DNA of 38,453 nucleotides from JANOYC01 sp031428675 (GTDB lineage: Bacteria; Actinomycetota; Actinomycetes; Actinomycetales; Microbacteriaceae): NCBI GenBank assembly GCA_031428675.1, contig JANOYC010000174.1, positions 1 through 38,453 of the forward strand, written 5' to 3'. The notes under the pieces are model-generated. The model did not search any database. It was not told the DNA's origin and worked only from the letters and a program-made list of their open reading frames with translations. The position numbers and the translations under genes were made by a program. Below, in pieces: positions 7,930 to 16,198 of the stretch. Every line of letters starts with the position of its first letter. The stretch's first letter is position 1.

Positions 7930-8879
7930 CCCACCTCCACGAGGCCGAGTTCGACACCAGGGTCGTGGCGGTTTCGCGTGTGGCCTCCAACGTCGTGGCA
8001 ATCGATCTGGAAGCGGATACGGGCAGTGCGTTGCCCGCGTGGCGACCGGGAGCGCACATCGACGTTGTGCTGTCGAACGACGACGTGCGGCAGTACTCGC
8101 TGTGCGGACCGCTCGGCGCGAATCGGTGGCGAATCGGTGTGCTCCGCGAGACCGACGGTCGCGGAGGATCGGCGTGGCTGCACAATCGGGTGAGCGTGGG
8201 CGACACCCTGCGTGTCGGCGGGCCACGCAATCACTTCGAGTTCGAACCGGCCCGGGGAATGAACTACGTGTTCATCGCTGGCGGGATCGGCATCACGCCG
8301 ATTGCGCCAATGCTCGAGGCGGCGGCCAGCGCCGGGGTCGACTACTCGCTGCACTATGCGGGTCGGTCCCGGTCGACCATGGCGTTCCTCGACGAACTCT
8401 CCGACGCACACGGACGTCGCGTGGTCGTGCACGCCACAGACGAAGGCGAGCGACTCGATCTCGACGGGCTCGTGGCGAATCTCCGGCCCTTCTCGGTGAT
8501 CTACTGTTGCGGGCCCGCGCGTCTCATCGACGCGGTCGAGAAGGCAGCGGTCGGTCGTCAACTGCATGTCGAGCGATTCGAGCCGAAGGAACTCGGCGAA
8601 CCCGTGCTACACGAGTCGTTCGAGGTGGAACTCGCGCTTTCGGGAATCACCGTCACCGTGCCGCCGGATCGCAGCATCCTCGATGTCGTCGAAGAAAGCG
8701 GCGTCCTCGTGCTGTCGAGCTGCCAGGAAGGCACCTGCGGCACCTGCGAGACGCCCGTGCTCGAGGGCGAGGTTGACCACCGCGACTCGATTCTCACCCC
8801 CGACGAGCAAGCGGCGAACGACACGATGTACATCTGCGTGTCGAGAGCGGCGTGCCCGAAACTCGTGCTCGAACTGTGA
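7926..8879 (+). CDS. phthalate-dioxygenase-reductase-type FMN/[2Fe-2S] oxidoreductase
   Basis: A 317-residue electron-transfer protein of the PDR/VanB class with the order flavin domain, NAD domain, ferredoxin domain. The flavin-binding motif is RQYSLCG near residue 55, the NAD-binding motif is AGGIGITPIAPML near 118, and CCGP is near 194. The C-terminal plant-type [2Fe-2S] ligands are C266, C271, C274 and C304 (C-x4-C-x2-C-x29-C). These proteins normally pass electrons from NADH to a Rieske oxygenase for demethylation or ring hydroxylation. No Rieske oxygenase is encoded in this window, so the electron acceptor is unknown. It is co-transcribed with the XRE-cupin regulator and convergent with the next gene. 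Confidence 0.9.
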   Translation: MTHLHEAEFDTRVVAVSRVASNVVAIDLEADTGSALPAWRPGAHIDVVLSNDDVRQYSLCGPLGANRWRIGVLRETDGRGGSAWLHNRVSVGDTLRVGGPRNHFEFEPARGMNYVFIAGGIGITPIAPMLEAAASAGVDYSLHYAGRSRSTMAFLDELSDAHGRRVVVHATDEGERLDLDGLVANLRPFSVIYCCGPARLIDAVEKAAVGRQLHVERFEPKELGEPVLHESFEVELALSGITVTVPPDRSILDVVEESGVLVLSSCQEGTCGTCETPVLEGEVDHRDSILTPDEQAANDTMYICVSRAACPKLVLEL

Positions 8880-8895
8880 CCTGCATGGCCAGTCG

Positions 8896-10212
8896 CTAAC
8901 GACCGACCTTCACCCGCAGCGCCGCGACGAGGTCGTTCGCGTCGGTGGCGACGAGTTCGTAGTCGCGCACCACGATGCGACCGCCGACGATGACGTGACG
9001 CGGTCGGCGACCGGGATTCGCCCACAGCAATCCGGCTACGGGATCGGCGACGCCCGCGTCGGCGACGGTCGACACGTCCCACACGCACGCGTCTGCGGCA
9101 GCGCCCGGCCGCAAGTGTCCGAGTTCTGGCCGGCCGAGACCCGTTGCCGATCCTGCGGTCGCCATGCCGAGCACAGCGCGCGCGTCGATCGGCGGTCCGA
9201 CAAGGGGAGCAACTTGCATGGCGAGTCGCGCATCAGCGAGGAGGTGACCGGCGTCGTTGCTACCGCCCCCGCTCGTTCCGAGGCCAACAGTGATGCCCGC
9301 GGCACGAAGCGATGCCACTGGTGCAATTCCCCAGCCCATCGGCAGGTCGCAGCCGGGGGCGTGCGTCGCGGTGACGCCGGTGGCGGCGAGTCGGGCGATC
9401 TCGGCATCGGTGACGCCGCACAGGTGGGCAAGCGTCACGTCGTCGGCGAGCCAACCCCATTCGTCGAGGAGTTCGATGGGGCGTCTGCCGTAGCGCTCGA
9501 GAGCGATCGCCACATCCACCTGCTCGTTCGCCTGCGTGCGCCGCCGGAGACCGCGCAACGCGGAGACCTCGGCGAGCAAGGCGAACGTTTCACGGGAGTC
9601 GCTGTGCACGCCTGCGGGTCCGACGGCCACTTGCAGCATGCCGTCGGGGCTCGTTCCAGCCGTCGCCTGGGGAACGAGGGCGGCGGCGATGGCCTCGGCC
9701 GAGAGCGCGGCTTCCTCCGGATCGTCGCGCGCCGTGCCGCGAACGAAAACGAGTCGAGCGCCAAGGACGCGCGCGGATTGCGCGGTGGCGCGAGCGATGT
9801 CGGTTGAGGTGCCGAGCGCATCCGACCCCGTCGGCCAGGTCAAGTGGTGGTCGGCGACCGTCGTCACTCCGCTCAGCAACGCCTCCGCAATACCGACGGA
9901 CGCCGCGACCCCAGCCAGTTCGGCGTCCACGCCCGCTGTCGAATAGGCGTTGGCCATCGTGGGCAACCACGCGGACATGGCGACGCCGCGCGTGCCGGGG
10001 AGAGTGCGGAAAGCCGTCTGCAACAAGTGGTGGTGCGCATTGACGAGGCCAGGAGTCACGACGCACCCGCTCGCGTCGAGAGCGCGCGAGCGCCGGCGAG
10101 CCGTCGACACCTCGTTCGCGACGACCACCACACCGCTCGCGAACGCGATGGTTCCCGAGGTTTCGGTGTGCTCGTCAACGACGATGCGCTCGGCTCCCGT
10201 GATCGTCAGCAT
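8896..10212 (-). CDS. COG0402-type amidohydrolase lacking canonical metal ligands
   Basis: A 438-residue protein of the ATZ/TRZ/8-oxoguanine deaminase group. Overall fold motifs are present: the HxH pair in VNAHHHLLQ (H60, H62), LAHLCGV (H263) and a conserved N-terminal beta-sandwich. However, where the family has HTHxxE this protein has RTQANE (R225, Q227, E230), and where it has GLGTDG it has GLGTSG (S314 in place of the metal Asp). The HCPxSN motif is also altered, to HAPGCD. I re-translated these sites from the bases and see no frameshift. It may be a pseudoenzyme, a regulator or partner of the intact paralogue at 11279, or an enzyme with changed chemistry. It is divergent from xdhC across a gap of 38 bp. 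Confidence 0.8.
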   Translation of the reverse strand: MLTITGAERIVVDEHTETSGTIAFASGVVVVANEVSTARRRSRALDASGCVVTPGLVNAHHHLLQTAFRTLPGTRGVAMSAWLPTMANAYSTAGVDAELAGVAASVGIAEALLSGVTTVADHHLTWPTGSDALGTSTDIARATAQSARVLGARLVFVRGTARDDPEEAALSAEAIAAALVPQATAGTSPDGMLQVAVGPAGVHSDSRETFALLAEVSALRGLRRRTQANEQVDVAIALERYGRRPIELLDEWGWLADDVTLAHLCGVTDAEIARLAATGVTATHAPGCDLPMGWGIAPVASLRAAGITVGLGTSGGGSNDAGHLLADARLAMQVAPLVGPPIDARAVLGMATAGSATGLGRPELGHLRPGAAADACVWDVSTVADAGVADPVAGLLWANPGRRPRHVIVGGRIVVRDYELVATDANDLVAALRVKVGR

Positions 10213-10218
10213 GCTGCG

Positions 10219-10228
10219 TTTCTAGCAT
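10219..10228. promoter_or_regulatory. overlapping divergent -10 boxes
   Basis: On the forward strand TAGCAT (10223-10228) fits the TAnnnT -10 pattern for xdhC. On the reverse strand TAGAAA (10224-10219) lies exactly 6 nt before the ATG of the divergent amidohydrolase, the spacing of a leaderless transcript. The two boxes share 2 bp. TAGAAA lacks the final T, so this half is weaker. No clear -35 was seen. Confidence 0.4.
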
Positions 10229-10250
10229 CCCGGTGTGTCAGGCTGATGAC

Positions 10251-11282
10251 ATGTTCGAGATTGCCGGCCCGATTGTCGCCGCGCTTGATCGTTGTGGGTC
10301 TCTCGCCATAGCGACCGCCATAGCGATCGAGGGCAGCGCGCCACGCACCATCGGGACGTCGATGGCGTTCGACGGCGAGCGAGTCATCGGCAGTATCGCG
10401 GGCGGATGCGTCGAAGGCGCGGTCGTCGAGGTCTGTGCCGACGTGCTCGCTGACGGCGTCGCGCGCACTGTCGAATATGGGATCAGCGACGCGACAGCCT
10501 TTGACGTCGGACTGACGTGTGGCGGGCGCATCCGCATCCATGTGCGCCGGGTCATGCTGGGTGACCAGATAGTCGATCGCCTGTTGGATGCGGTCGCCGG
10601 TAGATCGAGCGGCATCCTCAGCGTGCTCGACGGCGACGCGGCGGGCCATGAATCCCGCCTTGAGTCCGTGCTGTCGTCGTGCATCGCGCTCGGCATCGGA
10701 GGCGTGCAGACGATCGAGTGCGGTTCGAGCACGGTCGATGCCTTTGTAGAGGTGTCGGTGCCCGCCGCTCGCATGGTCATCATCGGCGCGATGGACTTCT
10801 CCGCCGCTGTGGCTTCGGCCGCAGTGGCTCTCGGCTACCGCGTCACCGTGTGTGACCCGCGTCCGCTGTTCGCGACGGCCGAGCGGTTTCCCGGCGTGGA
10901 GGTCGTCGTTGACTGGCCTCCCCGCTACCTCGAGCGGGAGACGCTCGACGAGCGCAGCGTGGTGTGCGTGCTCAGTCACGACGCCCGTTTCGACGCCGAG
11001 GTGATCGCCGTCGCACTCGCCACGCCGGCCGCGTTCGTCGGCGCGATGGGTTCGCGGGGCACGCATGACCGGCGTGTGGCGTCACTGCGGGAGCGAGGCG
11101 TGCGGGAGGATGTGGTTGCACGGCTTCGATCTCCGATCGGACTCGACCTCGGCGCGAGCACGCCAGCCGAAACCGCCGTGTCGATCCTCGCCGAGGTCAT
11201 TGCCGACCGGAACAGGGCGAGCGCCTCCTCGCTCTCGCGCACCACCGGTCCCATCCACCACAGCATTGGGGTACACGCATGA
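10251..11282 (+). CDS. XdhC/CoxI-family molybdenum hydroxylase maturation factor
   Basis: A 343-residue homologue of XdhC, which binds molybdenum cofactor, promotes its sulfuration and delivers it to xanthine-dehydrogenase-type enzymes. The N-terminal XdhC/CoxI domain shows EGSAPRTIGTSM and GSIAGGCVEGAV (near residue 45), and GLTCGG near 90. The C-terminal Rossmann domain begins at VIIGAMDFSAA and ends with AFVGAMGSRGTHDRR. I chose the ATG at 10251, which fits the family N-terminus; an in-frame GTG at 10233 lies too close to the -10 box. It overlaps the following deaminase gene by 4 nt (ATGA). Its client is presumably the Mo hydroxylase encoded at 12631-16142. Confidence 0.87.
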   Translation: MFEIAGPIVAALDRCGSLAIATAIAIEGSAPRTIGTSMAFDGERVIGSIAGGCVEGAVVEVCADVLADGVARTVEYGISDATAFDVGLTCGGRIRIHVRRVMLGDQIVDRLLDAVAGRSSGILSVLDGDAAGHESRLESVLSSCIALGIGGVQTIECGSSTVDAFVEVSVPAARMVIIGAMDFSAAVASAAVALGYRVTVCDPRPLFATAERFPGVEVVVDWPPRYLERETLDERSVVCVLSHDARFDAEVIAVALATPAAFVGAMGSRGTHDRRVASLRERGVREDVVARLRSPIGLDLGASTPAETAVSILAEVIADRNRASASSLSRTTGPIHHSIGVHA

Positions 11283-12634
11283 CGAGAACCGTGATCGACG
11301 GCGCGTATATCGCGACCGTGGATGCGATGGGCACCGAACACGCGAGAGGGCACGTCGTCATCGACGGCACTCGGATCGTCGCGGTCGGGGCAGGGCCAGC
11401 CCCTGCCGACCTCGCTGCTGGTGCAGCGAGGGTCGACGGCAGCGGCCACTTGCTCACTCCGGGTCTGGTTAATACCCACCATCACTTGTATCAGTGGCTC
11501 ACGCGCGGCTGGGCGCAGGATGCGATCCTGTTCGACTGGCTGAGCGCGCTGTATCCGACGTGGTCGCGCATCGACGCTGACCTCGTGCGCGACGGCGCTG
11601 CCGCTGCGATGGCCGTTTTGGCGCGATCCGGCTGCTCGACCGTGGCCGATCACCACTACATCTTCCCCCACGATTCGGGGGACATCATCGGGGCAATAGT
11701 CGAGGCGGCCGGCGATGTCGGGTTGCGGTTGCACGCGGCGCGAGGCTCGATGGATCTGGGCGAATCCGACGGCGGACTCCCGCCCGATTTCGCCATCGAA
11801 ACCACGCACGGCGCACTCGACGCGACAGCGGATGCCGTGGCGCGCTTTCATGATCCCGGCTTCGACTCCATGGTTCGCATCGCCGTCGCTCCCTGTGCGC
11901 CGTTCACAGTAACCCAGGAACTCCTGCGGGAATCGGCTACTCTCGCCCGACAACTCGGTGTTCGCATGCACACGCACGGGTCGGAGACGATCGAGGAGGA
12001 GTCCTTCTGCCGCGAGCGGTTCGGCATGACACCGACCGAGTATCTCGACGCACACGGCTGGCTCGGAGACGACGTGTGGATGGCGCACTGCGTGCACCTC
12101 GACGAGAACGCGATCGCCCAGTTCGCCGTGACCGGCACGGGTGTGGCGCACTGCCCGTCATCAAACGCCCGACTTGCAGCGGGAACAGCGCCGGTGCCCG
12201 AGTTGCTCGCAGCGGGAGTGCCCGTCGGACTCGGCGTCGACGGCGCCGCGTCAAACGAATCCGGGCAACTCGGCACCGAACTGCGCAACGCCCTGCTCGT
12301 GAATCGTTTGCGCTCTGGGGCTGATCGTTTAAGCACGAGGCAGGCGCTCCAACTCGGCACTATCGGTGGTGCGCGCGTTCTCGGCCGCGATGCCGAAATC
12401 GGATCGATCGAACCCGGCAAGCTCGCCGACCTCGCACTGTGGCGCATCGATCGGGTCGAGCACGCGGGCATTCTCGACCCGGTCGCTGCCCTCACCCTCG
12501 GATCGCTGCCGCCGCTTACGCGATTGTTCGTCAACGGAGAGGTCGTGGTTGAGAACGGCGAACTCGCGAAAGCCGACGGGGCTGACCTTGCGCGAGCCGC
12601 GGCATCCGCATCGGCGGAGTTGCGCGGCCGCTAG
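11279..12634 (+). CDS. 8-oxoguanine deaminase-like amidohydrolase
   Basis: A 451-residue COG0402 amidohydrolase with a complete active site: H67/H69 in VNTHHHLYQ, H233 and E236 in HTHGSE, H270 in MAHCVHL, HCPSSN near 291 and D321 in GLGVDGAASN. The TRGWAQDAILFDWL and RGSMDLGESDGGLPPD segments resemble 8-oxoguanine deaminase rather than triazine hydrolases. Such enzymes deaminate 8-oxoguanine to urate; isoxanthopterin deaminases belong to the same group, so the substrate could be a purine or a pterin. It is translationally coupled to xdhC, and its TAG stop shares the palindromic CTAG with the stop of the convergent Mo hydroxylase gene. The call to group is firm, substrate moderately supported. 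Confidence 0.82.
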   Translation: MTRTVIDGAYIATVDAMGTEHARGHVVIDGTRIVAVGAGPAPADLAAGAARVDGSGHLLTPGLVNTHHHLYQWLTRGWAQDAILFDWLSALYPTWSRIDADLVRDGAAAAMAVLARSGCSTVADHHYIFPHDSGDIIGAIVEAAGDVGLRLHAARGSMDLGESDGGLPPDFAIETTHGALDATADAVARFHDPGFDSMVRIAVAPCAPFTVTQELLRESATLARQLGVRMHTHGSETIEEESFCRERFGMTPTEYLDAHGWLGDDVWMAHCVHLDENAIAQFAVTGTGVAHCPSSNARLAAGTAPVPELLAAGVPVGLGVDGAASNESGQLGTELRNALLVNRLRSGADRLSTRQALQLGTIGGARVLGRDAEIGSIEPGKLADLALWRIDRVEHAGILDPVAALTLGSLPPLTRLFVNGEVVVENGELAKADGADLARAAASASAELRGR

Positions 12635-15339
12635 CTTTTCGTGATCAGACGCCAGAGTCGATCGCGAGACATCGGCAATTCGAACGGGCGCACGCCGATC
12701 GCAGCGCGGATAGCGTTGGCGAGTGCTGGCGCCACCGGGTTATAGGGAGCCTCGCTCATCGACTTGGCGCCGAGCGGACCCAGCGCATCGTGCGTGTCGG
12801 CGAAGTGCACTTCGGTGTTGGGAGCATCCGCGAACTGCGGCACATGGTAGTTGCGGAATGCGTCGGTGAGCACGCGACCCTCGCCGTCGAGACGCATCTC
12901 TTCATAGAGCGCGGTGCCGATTGCTTGCATGACTCCACCCTCGATCTGGCCCCGCAACTGTTCCGGGTTCATCACGGTTCCGGCGTCGGCCGCTTGCACC
13001 GACTGCAGGATCAGCACCTCGCCAGTCGAGCGATCGACGGCGACCCGAAAGCCGTGCACGTTGAAGGCGAGAGAACGCGGAGTGCCGTCATGAGCCCCGT
13101 CTGCCTCGATCGGTCCGGCGGCGAGCAATTCGGATGCCGACACAACCCGACCGCTGGCGTCACCGCCCACACGCACTCCGCCCGCAACCACGACCGCGAG
13201 CACCTCGCCGGTGAGCGCGGTTGCCCGCTCGAGCATGATCGCCTTGACCGCGGTCGCCGCGGCATAGAGCGCTTTGCCTGCCACGACGATGCCCGCCGAG
13301 CCGAAAGCGCCGGTGTCGTAGCGGGCCACGTCGGTGTCGGACTGCAGAACGCGCACGCGATCGACGGTGGTGCCGAGCACCGTGGCCACGAGTTGAGTGT
13401 GCACCGTCGTGGTGCCGTTGCCGAACTCTGCGGTGCCCACGCCGATTTCTATCTCCCCGTTTTCGAGGAGACGCACGCTCGTGTCGGCGAAGTGCCCTCG
13501 CGGTGGAAGGGAGGCGATCATGGCGATCGCCGTTCCGGTACCCGTCGACCAGGAGTCGCCCCCGGGCACAGGAAGCCCGCGTCCCGAGCCGAGCGCGGCT
13601 TCGACGAGGTCAAGGCACTGGTCGAGGCCGTAGCTGCCGTATTCGAGGTCGTGGTCTTCATGCGGCTCGGTCACGGTGATGGGGTCACCCGGCACGATCA
13701 CGTTCCGGCGTCGCAGCTCGATCGCGTCGATTCCCAGCTCGCGCGCGAGCTCGTCCATCGCCGATTCGATCGCGAAAATCACCTGGCCGAGCCCGTAGCC
13801 GCGGAATGCGCCGGAAGGCAGGTTATTCGTATAGACGGATTCGGCGTCTACGCGCTTGTTCGGGCATCGGTAGATGCTGAGCGATTCCCCGACGCTGTGG
13901 AACATCACGCCAACGCCGTGGTTGCCGTAGGCGCCGGTGTCCATGAGTTCGTCGACGGCGATGGCAGTGAGTGTTCCGTCTGCGCGCGCGCCGAGTGTCA
14001 CCGAGACGCGCATGGGGTGCCGGGTCGGGGCGATCGTGAACTCGTCGCGCCGCGTGAACTCGTATTGCACCGCTCGTCGGGTTCTCAGCACCGCGAGCGT
14101 GACGAGATCTTCGGTGAGCAGTTCTTGCTTGCCTCCAAAGCCGCCTCCCACGCGCGCGGTGAATACCCGAACCTGCGTGGCGCTGAGGTCGAAGATGTGG
14201 CACAACTCGTCGCGCACGAGGAACGGCACCTGACTCGAGGTGCGGATGACAAGTCGACCGTCGGCATCGAGCCAGCCGCGAGCTGCGTGGGTCTCAAGCG
14301 CTGCGTGGGAGACCCGCTGCGTCTGCCAGATTCCCGTCACGACTGCGTCGGCCGCGGCGAGAGCGGCGTCGACATCGCCCGCTTCGCCGTGCAGTTGGGC
14401 GACGACGTTTCGCCCCGGTTCGGCGATGCGGGACTCGGCGCTCTTGTCGGCATGCAGTAGCGGCGCACCGGGAGACCGGGCGGCATCCGGATCAAAGACC
14501 GCCGGCAACTCGTCGTACTCGACGTCGATGAGAGCAAGGGCCCGTTCGGCGATCGCGACAGAATCGGCGACGACCGCGGCCACCCGTTGCCCCCGGAACC
14601 GCAGCACGGTGTCGAACACCAGGGTGTCGTCGGGGTCGTCAGTGCGCAGTTCGTGTCGCGCGGTCGAGAACAGCGTGGTCGGCGCGTCCACGTGGGTGAG
14701 CACGGCGTGCACGCCCTCGGCAGATAGCGCTCGCGACGTGTCGATAGAGCGGATGCGCGCATGCGCGAACGGGCTACCGAGCACGGCGAGGTGCAACACC
14801 TGGCTGGTCGGCGTATCGAGGGTGTACGGCTCGGTTCCGGTAACAATGCGCATTCCGGCGGGAGCCTTGATCGAACGGCCAGCGGCATCACCAGACCGCG
14901 CCGATTCCGTGTTCGAGACCCCGCAGATCGCGTCGCCGATCGAGCGATAGCCTGTGCACCGGCACAGGTTTCCCTTGAGCAGTCGCGGCAGGTCGTCGAG
15001 GTCGGCCTCGGTGAACGTCGACGCGGTCGTGACCATGCCCGCCGTGCAGAAGCCACATTGGTAGCCGCCGGCTTCCACGAATTGCGCCTGCATAGGATGC
15101 GGGTGTTCCGGCGTTCCGAGTCCGGCCACGGTCGTGATCTCAGCGCCCTGCAAGCGGTGCGCCGGGTAGATGCAGGAGTGCACAGGGTCGCCGCCGAGGA
15201 GCACGGTGCAGGCACCGCAATCGCCCGCGTCGCAGCCCTTCTTCACCTCGGTGTGGCCCAGCTCGCGCAACACGGTGCGGAGCACGCGACCCGGCTCGAT
15301 GTCGATGTCGACGCTTTCGCCGTTGACGACGAATCTCAC
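12631..15339 (-). CDS. molybdenum hydroxylase, fused [2Fe-2S] and Mo-binding subunit
   Basis: A 902-residue xanthine-dehydrogenase-family protein fusing the small Fe-S subunit to the large Mo subunit. The first cluster uses C36, C41, C44, C56; the second C95, C98, C126, C128 (QCGFC and CRC). After a linker at about 150-180 the Mo domain shows VGGGFGGKQELL, GAFRGYGLGQ and, near the C-terminus, GAKSMSEAPYNPVAPALANA with the catalytic Glu of the family. I chose the GTG at 15339, which has GGAGGAG upstream and overlaps the FAD-subunit stop (GTGA); the open frame to 15402 is inside that gene. The same fused layout occurs in E. coli XdhD/YgfN. It probably hydroxylates a purine, pterin or other N-heterocycle, with electrons leaving through the FAD subunit. 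Confidence 0.9.
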   Translation of the reverse strand: MRFVVNGESVDIDIEPGRVLRTVLRELGHTEVKKGCDAGDCGACTVLLGGDPVHSCIYPAHRLQGAEITTVAGLGTPEHPHPMQAQFVEAGGYQCGFCTAGMVTTASTFTEADLDDLPRLLKGNLCRCTGYRSIGDAICGVSNTESARSGDAAGRSIKAPAGMRIVTGTEPYTLDTPTSQVLHLAVLGSPFAHARIRSIDTSRALSAEGVHAVLTHVDAPTTLFSTARHELRTDDPDDTLVFDTVLRFRGQRVAAVVADSVAIAERALALIDVEYDELPAVFDPDAARSPGAPLLHADKSAESRIAEPGRNVVAQLHGEAGDVDAALAAADAVVTGIWQTQRVSHAALETHAARGWLDADGRLVIRTSSQVPFLVRDELCHIFDLSATQVRVFTARVGGGFGGKQELLTEDLVTLAVLRTRRAVQYEFTRRDEFTIAPTRHPMRVSVTLGARADGTLTAIAVDELMDTGAYGNHGVGVMFHSVGESLSIYRCPNKRVDAESVYTNNLPSGAFRGYGLGQVIFAIESAMDELARELGIDAIELRRRNVIVPGDPITVTEPHEDHDLEYGSYGLDQCLDLVEAALGSGRGLPVPGGDSWSTGTGTAIAMIASLPPRGHFADTSVRLLENGEIEIGVGTAEFGNGTTTVHTQLVATVLGTTVDRVRVLQSDTDVARYDTGAFGSAGIVVAGKALYAAATAVKAIMLERATALTGEVLAVVVAGGVRVGGDASGRVVSASELLAAGPIEADGAHDGTPRSLAFNVHGFRVAVDRSTGEVLILQSVQAADAGTVMNPEQLRGQIEGGVMQAIGTALYEEMRLDGEGRVLTDAFRNYHVPQFADAPNTEVHFADTHDALGPLGAKSMSEAPYNPVAPALANAIRAAIGVRPFELPMSRDRLWRLITKS

Positions 15340-16142
15340 TGCGCTCCTCCGATGTCCATTCGCGCCTGTTCGGCGAGCAGCACACTCATGGCGCGGCGCC
15401 AATCAGGAGCGCCGTGGGCGTCGTCGTACCAGTCGTCGATCGCGAGAACGGCGGACTCGAGCGCGACCTTGTTCGGCACGTCGTCGAAGCGGAGCTGCCG
15501 CGGTCGGGTCGTGCCGCCCGTGACAGTGACGACGGCTTCGCCGGACGCGTCGAGCCGTGCGATCACCATGGTGCCGGTACGTCCGAGTGGCGAGAGCGCG
15601 ATCCGGCGGAACGCGGCGCGCGCTTCGAGCGCCGCGCGCGGCACCGTGATCGAGCGGAGAATCTCGCCAGGCGCCAAGGCGGTCTGCTGCACTCCCGTCA
15701 CGAGGTCAGCCACCGGCATGCGGCGTTCGCCACCGTCGGCGGTCCAGATCAGCGCGCTCGCGTCGAGAGCAGCGGCGAGCGAGGTCATCGGGCCAGCGGG
15801 GAGGGCGAGGCAGATATTGCCCCCAACGGTAGCGACATTCCAGATCTTGAACGAACCGAGCAACGCCGTCACGCACTGCCAGATGAGTGGATGCGCCGAC
15901 CACCCCGGCCTGGCGGCCAGTCGTGACAATTCGGCCAGCGTGCAGGTCGCGGCGATCTCGAGCCCGGCATCCGTCACCGCGAGAGGTGCCCAGCCGAGCG
16001 TAGTGAGGTCGACGAGTCCGGTCAGGTGCTGTTCTTCGGAAAAGAGCCAGGTGCCCCCACCGAGCGGGGCCTCGCCCGCGCCGAACACGAGGTCGGCGCG
16101 CGTGTGGGCGGAACGGATGGCGCGAACAGTAATGAGGTCCAT
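15336..16142 (-). CDS. molybdenum hydroxylase FAD-binding subunit (CoxM/YgfM-like)
   Basis: A 268-residue FAD subunit of the xanthine dehydrogenase family. The motifs LGGGTWLF (near residue 28) and NVATVGGNICLALPAGPM (near 101) are the two FAD-contact loops of the PCMH fold seen in CoxM, XdhB and YgfM, followed by the smaller C-terminal CO_deh_flav_C domain with GTMVIARLDASG. The length is normal for a stand-alone subunit. The gene is immediately upstream of, and overlaps by 4 nt, the fused Fe-S/Mo gene; together they encode a complete enzyme that carries electrons from Mo through two [2Fe-2S] clusters to FAD. No obvious ribosome binding site precedes the ATG. Confidence 0.88.
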   Translation of the reverse strand: MDLITVRAIRSAHTRADLVFGAGEAPLGGGTWLFSEEQHLTGLVDLTTLGWAPLAVTDAGLEIAATCTLAELSRLAARPGWSAHPLIWQCVTALLGSFKIWNVATVGGNICLALPAGPMTSLAAALDASALIWTADGGERRMPVADLVTGVQQTALAPGEILRSITVPRAALEARAAFRRIALSPLGRTGTMVIARLDASGEAVVTVTGGTTRPRQLRFDDVPNKVALESAVLAIDDWYDDAHGAPDWRRAMSVLLAEQARMDIGGAQ

Positions 16143-16198
16143 GGCTGCTACGAAGTCAACCTCATCGATGTGACGCGCGTGTAACGGGGGTCTATGCG

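Noticed and set aside
7580..8776. A 398-codon forward frame over the regulator and reductase genes
   Set aside because: Arg/Ser-rich shadow of the true frames, which carry complete XRE-cupin and PDR reductase domains.
7262..10230. Shared CTAGCATCC string in the two divergent regulator/xdhC promoter regions
   Set aside because: Nine bases found twice is near chance in 38 kb, and the flanks do not match.
12790..14460. A 556-codon open frame on the forward strand
   Set aside because: It is antisense to the Mo hydroxylase gene, whose motifs are clear; high GC creates long false frames, and this one has no recognisable domain.
15340..15402. N-terminal extension of the Fe-S/Mo subunit
   Set aside because: It lies in the FAD-subunit gene; the GTG at 15339 has GGAGGAG and begins the ferredoxin fold at the usual point.
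16143..16198. Promoter or operator ahead of the FAD-subunit gene
   Set aside because: No TAnnnT box at a useful distance and no clear palindrome; the promoter cannot be placed from sequence.
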